Shown here piece by piece: positions 14,391 through 18,691 of a stretch of 18,691 nucleotides of DNA. Below the pieces are notes generated by a model. It was not told where the DNA came from. It did not search any database and saw only the letters and a program-made list of their open reading frames with translations. The DNA is taken from contig JAFZHO010000057.1 in assembly GCA_017554835.1 (NCBI GenBank), forward strand, positions 1 through 18,691, in the 5' to 3' direction. The translations under genes and the position numbers were made by a program. How positions within the stretch are numbered: the stretch's first letter is position 1; each line of letters starts with the position of its first letter. This DNA is from Clostridia bacterium. GTDB lineage: Bacteria > Bacillota > Clostridia > Oscillospirales > RGIG7773.

Positions 14391-15704
14391 TTATTTTACA
14401 AAAGCATCATAAATTGCGTTCATTGCAGTATCGAAATCTTTTTCATCAACACCGATAATAATATTAAGTTCGCAAGAACCCTGGTCAATCATTCTGATAT
14501 TGATTCCCTTATCGGAAATTGCCTTAAATACCATACTTGCAGTTCCTATCTGAGAAACCATTCCCTTACCAACAACGGCAATAAGCGACATATCTTTAAC
14601 AAGAGAAATACTATCAGGGTTAACCTTTGCCTGAATATCTTTATAAATACTTTCTTTATTCTTCTCTAAATCTTCCTGGCGAACAACAACGCCCATAGTA
14701 TCGATTCCTGATGGAATATGCTCAAAGCAGATATTATGGTTTTCAAATACCTGAAGAACTCTTCTACCAAAACCAACCTCGTTATTCATCATATCTTTTT
14801 CAAGAGTAACGGAACAAAAGCCCTTTTTACCTGCGATACCCGTAATAACGTAGTCGTTTGCTCCCTCTCCACCTGCAACTATCATAGTTCCCGGAGCGGA
14901 GGGTTCGTTAGTGTTTCTTATATTAATAGGTATTCCGGAAGTTCGAACAGGGAAAATAGCATCCTCGTGCAAAACCGTAGCACCCATATAGGAAAGCTCA
15001 CGAAGCTCTGCGTATGTAATATACTTAATGGGTTTTGGATCTTTGACGATTCTTGGGTCTGCCATTAAAAATCCCGAAACGTCGGTCCAGTTCTCGTAAA
15101 TATCTGCCATAACTGCTTTTGCAACTATTGAGCCGGTTATATCAGAGCCACCACGGGAAAAGGTTTTTATAGTATCGTTTGGAGTAATTCCGTAAAATCC
15201 CGGAATAACGGCACGATCAGTATCAGAAAGATATTTTGCCATATATTCCATTGTTTTTTCATCGTCGTAGTTACCTTTTTCGTCAAAATGGATTACCTTA
15301 GCAGCATCGATAAACTTATAGCCAAGATATTTTGCAAGAATTATACCGTTAAGATATTCCCCACGGGAAGCAGCATAATCTCTACCCATATGGTTTTTGA
15401 AATCTGTCCACATTTTCTTATATTCATCTTCCAAAGATAAATCAAGAGAAAGCTCTGCAATAATCTCATTATAACGATGGCAAATTTTCTCAAAAATCTC
15501 GCTGAAATCCTCGTCTTTTGAAGCGATTTCGTAGCATTTATATAGCATATCAGTAACCTTGATATCGTCGGAAAATCTTTTTCCCGGAGCAGACGGAACA
15601 ACGTAGCGTCTTTCCATATCGCTTGTTATGATATTTTTAACTTTTTTAAACTGGTTGGCATCGGCAAGTGAGCTTCCGCCAAACTTAACAACTTTGATTC
15701 CCAC
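14391..15704 (-). CDS. lysC: Aspartate kinase (monofunctional)
   Basis: The 437-residue protein begins with the aspartokinase signature KVVKFGGSS (residues about 4-12). Further kinase-domain landmarks are SAPGKR, SRGEYLNG, FSRGGSDITGS, TDVSGFLMADPR and MGATVLHEDA. The C-terminal portion from about 290 fits two ACT domains (TGIAGKKGFCSVTL and later LIAVVGKGMVSQIGTASMVF). It phosphorylates aspartate, the first step to lysine, threonine, methionine and diaminopimelate, and is usually feedback-inhibited through the ACT domains. The start is GTG at 15704, preceded by AAGGAG at seven bases; the longer TTG-initiated frame would run into the repeat array and is rejected. The leader of about 77 bases holds three tandem 16-bp palindromic repeats and has no room for a lysine riboswitch. 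It has its own promoter inside the permease 3' end, and a strong terminator follows. Confidence 0.96.
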   Translation of the reverse strand: MGIKVVKFGGSSLADANQFKKVKNIITSDMERRYVVPSAPGKRFSDDIKVTDMLYKCYEIASKDEDFSEIFEKICHRYNEIIAELSLDLSLEDEYKKMWTDFKNHMGRDYAASRGEYLNGIILAKYLGYKFIDAAKVIHFDEKGNYDDEKTMEYMAKYLSDTDRAVIPGFYGITPNDTIKTFSRGGSDITGSIVAKAVMADIYENWTDVSGFLMADPRIVKDPKPIKYITYAELRELSYMGATVLHEDAIFPVRTSGIPINIRNTNEPSAPGTMIVAGGEGANDYVITGIAGKKGFCSVTLEKDMMNNEVGFGRRVLQVFENHNICFEHIPSGIDTMGVVVRQEDLEKNKESIYKDIQAKVNPDSISLVKDMSLIAVVGKGMVSQIGTASMVFKAISDKGINIRMIDQGSCELNIIIGVDEKDFDTAMNAIYDAFVK

Positions 15705-15730
15705 TGTAACTCTCCTTATTGAAGTTTTAT

Positions 15731-15784
15731 ATCTTGACAAGATTATATCTTGATAAGATTGTATCTTGATAAGATTACATCTTA
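15731..15784. repeat. Tandem 16-bp palindromic repeat array in the lysC leader
   Basis: Three head-to-tail copies begin at 15731, 15747 and 15763, with a six-base partial copy at 15779. The unit is ATCTTGAYAAGATTRY on the plus strand, and each contains the inverted repeat ATCTT-GAY-AAGAT. Copies differ only at three positions. The array begins about five bases after the lysC -10 box and lies between it and the ribosome binding site. It could be a row of operators one and a half helical turns apart, or three small hairpins in the mRNA. Confidence 0.85.
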
Positions 15785-15787
15785 TTA

Positions 15788-15816
15788 ATTATATAATTAA
15801 ATTTCTAATTTGTAAA
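15788..15816 (-). promoter_or_regulatory. Consensus promoter for lysC
   Basis: On the minus strand TTTACA (15811-15816) and a perfect TATAAT (15788-15793) are 17 bases apart. The -35 lies within the last codons of the permease. The transcript would start near 15781, at the edge of the repeat array. Confidence 0.78.
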
Positions 15817-16911
15817 TACTTTTGCAAATACTGTTAAAATAATAAGAAATACTCCGTTCAAAAACGCAAAAATAAAGAGATATTTCTTTGTTTGCCCGGG
15901 ATAAAGCAGTTTAAACTCGCTGAAAGTTATTAAACTTGCAAGAGAAGCAATTAAAGTTCCCGTTCCTCCGATATTAACCCCAAGAAGAAGAGGCGCAAAG
16001 TTCTCCGTAAATTTGGATAGCAAAATAGCAGTTGGAACGTTACTTATAAACTGGCAGGAAATAACCGAAACCAGCAAGGTATCTTTTTCAAGAAGGGAAG
16101 AAATAATCTCATTTACAGCAGAAAGCCTCGAAAGATTTCCCGCAAATATAAAGAAAAAGAAAAAGGTTCCTAAAAGCGAATAGTCAACCATTTTGAGAGA
16201 GTTTTTATCCGCAATGAATAAAATAGCAGGGATAACTATAAGTCCCGCCATAAAGGGAATTACTCTGAAAACAATCAGAACAGATAAAAGGAATAAAGCT
16301 CCGTAAAGAATGGTTTTTTTGATATTAAGTTTTTCTGCAAAATCGTTATCAAGAGTGAATTTTACGGATTTTACGGGAATGCAAAACAAAACAAGAAGCA
16401 AAATCGCAACCAAAAAAGAAGGTAGCATAATTTTGCAAAATTCCCCTGTCGGAATATTGAAATAGGAGTATAAATAAAGGTTTTGAGGATTTCCGAAAGG
16501 GGTCAGCATTCCACCTAAATTCGCAGATATATTCTGAAGAACAAAAAGATAGGCACTATATTTTTCCTGCTTTGTTACGGAAAGGGCGAAATACCCAAGG
16601 GGCAAAAAGGTTATAAGCGCCATATCGTTTGCAATAATCATCGAACCTATAAAAGTAATAACTATAAGAAGCAAAAAGAGGGACCGAAGATTTCCCGCAA
16701 TGGCAACAAGTTTTCTTGCAAGAATAGTAAAAAACTTAATATTTCTCAAAGCGCAAACAACGGCAAGAGTGATAAAAAGGCAAGAAAGGGTTTTGAAATC
16801 GAAATAATCAATATAAGCCCTGTCCGGCGGCACTAAAAAGCAGGTAACAAAAGCCGCCATAGCCGCTATACAAAAAACTATATTCTTCTTTATGAATTTT
16901 AATGCCTTCAA
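15805..16911 (-). CDS. Ion-transporter-superfamily permease (ArsB/NhaD/SLC13-like)
   Basis: The 368-residue protein has about ten hydrophobic segments. The two halves each carry a re-entrant-type motif: ANDMALITFLPL with NLGGMLTPFGNPQNLYLYS in the first, and SNVPTAILLSKFTENF with VNIGGTGTLIASLASLI in the second. This pattern belongs to the ion transporter superfamily that includes ArsB, NhaD, CitM and SLC13. The transported ion cannot be told from sequence; an anion such as a dicarboxylate, phosphate or arsenite, or a sodium/proton exchange, are all possible. I use TTG at 16911 because AGGTGA precedes it and the product then opens with the basic LKALKFIKKN. The longer frame to 16980 would begin inside the -35 box. 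The gene has a perfect promoter and no terminator of its own before lysC, so some read-through into lysC is likely. Confidence 0.82.
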   Translation of the reverse strand: MKALKFIKKNIVFCIAAMAAFVTCFLVPPDRAYIDYFDFKTLSCLFITLAVVCALRNIKFFTILARKLVAIAGNLRSLFLLLIVITFIGSMIIANDMALITFLPLGYFALSVTKQEKYSAYLFVLQNISANLGGMLTPFGNPQNLYLYSYFNIPTGEFCKIMLPSFLVAILLLVLFCIPVKSVKFTLDNDFAEKLNIKKTILYGALFLLSVLIVFRVIPFMAGLIVIPAILFIADKNSLKMVDYSLLGTFFFFFIFAGNLSRLSAVNEIISSLLEKDTLLVSVISCQFISNVPTAILLSKFTENFAPLLLGVNIGGTGTLIASLASLITFSEFKLLYPGQTKKYLFIFAFLNGVFLIILTVFAKVFTN

Positions 16912-16951
16912 TACTATCACCTGACCCATTTCCCGATTTTGCAACCCGTTA

Positions 16952-16980
16952 ATTATATTATAAAGAAAAACCGATGTCAA
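16952..16980 (-). promoter_or_regulatory. Perfect consensus promoter for the permease
   Basis: On the minus strand TTGACA (16975-16980) and TATAAT (16952-16957) are exactly 17 bases apart. The transcript would begin near 16945, about 34 bases before the TTG start. Confidence 0.88.
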
Positions 16981-17021
16981 TAAAATTCCATATTTCTCCC
17001 CTTCGTTTTAGTATTTATAAA

Positions 17022-17050
17022 TTGATAAAATTTCTTTTTTGTAATATAAT
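17022..17050 (+). promoter_or_regulatory. Consensus promoter for the copA-like gene
   Basis: TTGATA (17022-17027) and TATAAT (17045-17050) are 17 bases apart, about 28 bases before the ATG. I see no clear CsoR- or CopY-type operator between it and the gene. Confidence 0.83.
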
Positions 17051-17078
17051 AAAGAAAAAATAGTAAAGGATAAAGGAA

Positions 17079-18691
17079 ATGAAAGAAATTTTCACCGTCA
17101 CGGGAATGACCTGTTCTGCCTGCGAAAACGCCGTCTTCAAAAGCGTTTCCAAGCTTTCAGGGGTTAAAAACGTAAGCGTCAGTCTTCTTTCAAACTCTAT
17201 GACAGTTGAGTTCGAAAATACCTCTGAAGAAGAAATTATAAAAGCCGTTCGCAATGCAGGATATAACGCATTTCTAAAAGGCAAAAAAGAAAAAACTCCC
17301 TCTCATAATATTGACGACGAAACAAAAAAAGTCAAAACCCGCCTTATATGGTCCATCGTTTTTACTATTCCCCTCTTTTATATTTCAATGGGGCATATGA
17401 TGGGGCTTCCTCTGCCATCTTTTCTTTCAGGGTATGAAAATTCTTTGTCCTTTGTGTTTACCCAGTTTTTATTGACTATTCCCGTAGTTATTCTTAATTT
17501 CAAATTCTATAAAGTAGGGTTCAAAACCCTCTTTCACGGAAAACCCAATATGGATTCTCTTATTGCAATAGGGTCTTCCTCTTCTTTGATTTACGGAATT
17601 TTCGCAATATATAAAATCGGCAAAGGACTTGCCCTTTCTGATCATAACCTGGTTCATAGTTATTCAATGGATTTATATTTTGAGTCGGCGGCAATGATTC
17701 TGACTCTTATTACTCTTTGAAAATTCTTAGAATCCCGTGCAAAAGGCAAAACCTCGGAAGCTATTTCAAAACTTATTGATATGGCGCCGAAAAATGCCCT
17801 TGTGAGACGAAATGGAGAAGAAATAGAAATCCCCGTGGAAAACCTTCAAATCGGAGATATTATTATAGTAAAGCCGGGAGAAGCAGTTGCAGTTGACGGC
17901 GAGATTATAAAAGGTTTTTCCTATCTTGATCAATCTGCCATAACGGGAGAAAGCGTCCCCGTGAAAAAAAGCGTGGGAGATAAGGTCATTGGCGCAAGTA
18001 TAAATAAAAACGGCTATTTTGAATTTCGCGCCGAAAAAGTAGGCGAAGATACCACCTTCTCCCAGATAATCCGTCTCGTTGAAGAGGCATCATCTTCAAA
18101 AGCGCCCATTTCACGACTTGCAGATAAAATAAGCGGAATTTTCGTTCCCGCAGTTATACTTATCGCAATTATAACAACTGCTATCTGGCTTATAAGTGGT
18201 GCCAATTTTGAATTTGCTTTTTCTATGGGAATCTCCGTTCTTGTTATATCCTGCCCCTGCGCTCTTGGACTTGCAACTCCTACCGCAATTATGGTAGGAA
18301 CGGGAAAAGGCGCAGAAAACGGCATATTATTCAAAGACGGAACCGCCCTTGAATATTGCCATAAAATTTCCACCGTTGTTCTTGATAAAACAGGAACTAT
18401 AACAAAAGGTCACCCCGAAGTTACGGATATTATCTCACTTGACGCCTCTTTTTCCAAAGAGGAAATTATAAAAATCTCTTGTTCTCTCGAAAAGCATTCC
18501 TCCCACCCCATCGCATCGGCTATAAATGAAAAAGCCCCCGAAATTCTTTACGAGGTTAAAGAATTCGAGGTAAAAGATGGCGGTATAAAAGGAATAATAA
18601 ACGGCAAAATTTCCATTATGGGAAATATAAATCTTATGATTGAAAACGGTATTGAAACCGCCTCATTTGAAAATCAGTTCACCCTTTTGGC
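17079..18691 (+). pseudogene. copA: CopA-type heavy-metal P-type ATPase, interrupted by an in-frame TGA; 3' end beyond window
   Basis: The frame opens with one N-terminal heavy-metal-binding domain (MTCSAC, C12 and C15) and runs 213 codons to a TGA at 17718. After that codon the same frame continues without another stop to the window edge. It holds the remaining landmarks: LESRAKGKTSEAI, the actuator loop ITGESVP (about 288-294), the membrane metal site CPC (392-394), the phosphorylation site DKTGT (D436) and the HP motif (H476-P477). The family normally reads TLGKYLESRAKGK here, so the TGA replaces a Gly codon, most simply GGA to TGA. AAAGGA is eight bases before the ATG and the promoter is intact. 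Readings are a recent nonsense mutation, an assembly or read error, or recoding. Copper(I) export is the usual role of CPC-type members; silver is possible. Confidence 0.88.
17718..17720 (+). other. In-frame TGA codon at a conserved glycine of CopA
   Basis: The codon lies between CTT and AAA in the context LITL-stop-KFLES. Upstream and downstream sequence keep the same frame, with no other frameshift or stop through 18691. Confidence 0.93.

Noticed and set aside
15731..15784. Short tandem repeats considered as a CRISPR array
   Set aside because: The 16-bp units are head to tail with no spacers and no cas genes are nearby.
17718..17720. Genome-wide reassignment of TGA to glycine or selenocysteine insertion at copA
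   Set aside because: Three other genes here end naturally at TGA, two with ATGA overlaps. Selenocysteine is not expected at this CopA glycine and no SECIS-like hairpin is apparent.

Overview
The window looks like chromosome from an AT-rich, endospore-forming member of the Clostridia (Bacillota). The evidence is a SpoIVB-type serine peptidase, a SigH-type sporulation sigma factor, an [FeFe]-hydrogenase maturase (HydE) that points to anaerobic life, Firmicutes-style AAGGAG ribosome binding sites, intrinsic terminators, and sigma-A promoters with 17-base spacers. I cannot name a genus. I see no insertion sequence, integrase, phage gene, CRISPR array, rRNA or convincing tRNA. This is a housekeeping region with a few unusual regulatory structures.

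Layout. (1) 1-647, minus: the N-terminal two thirds or so of spoIVB, cut by the window edge. (2) 723-4385, plus: a promoter with an 18-bp palindrome in its spacer, then a small SLOG/DUF2493 protein translationally coupled (ATGA overlap) to a galactokinase-like GHMP kinase, a terminator, and glmS. (3) 4409-6740, minus: a PAP2-like membrane protein, an XRE regulator with a membrane tail, and prmA. (4) 6800-8943, minus: a single, apparently strongly expressed gene for a membrane-anchored solute-binding-like protein, with its own consensus promoter, strong ribosome binding site and terminator. (5) 9186-13284, minus: a compact four-gene operon: ComEC-like metallo-beta-lactamase-fold hydrolase, HydE, YibE/F membrane protein, and a small DUF2508-like protein whose start codon lies in a long hairpin. 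(6) 13286-14339, minus: sigH with a consensus promoter, then a double zinc-ribbon protein and a terminator. (7) 14350-16980, minus: an ArsB/SLC13-type permease and a monofunctional aspartokinase (lysC). The aspartokinase leader carries a tandem array of 16-bp palindromic repeats. (8) 17022-18691, plus, divergent from the permease: a CopA-type metal P-type ATPase with a good promoter but an in-frame TGA where the family has glycine. The frame is otherwise open to the window edge.

Functionally the genes cover sporulation control (spoIVB, sigH), amino-sugar and sugar metabolism (glmS, galactokinase), aspartate-family amino acid synthesis (lysC), ribosome modification (prmA), hydrogenase cofactor assembly (hydE), and transport or metal handling. 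No single multi-gene novel system is evident. The points most worth a second look are the lysC repeat array, the hairpin over the DUF2508 start, the copA TGA codon, and the HydE operon that lacks hydF and hydG. Several starts were moved from the longest frame using ribosome binding sites; these are noted per gene. TGA is a normal stop in at least three genes here, so the standard code is assumed.
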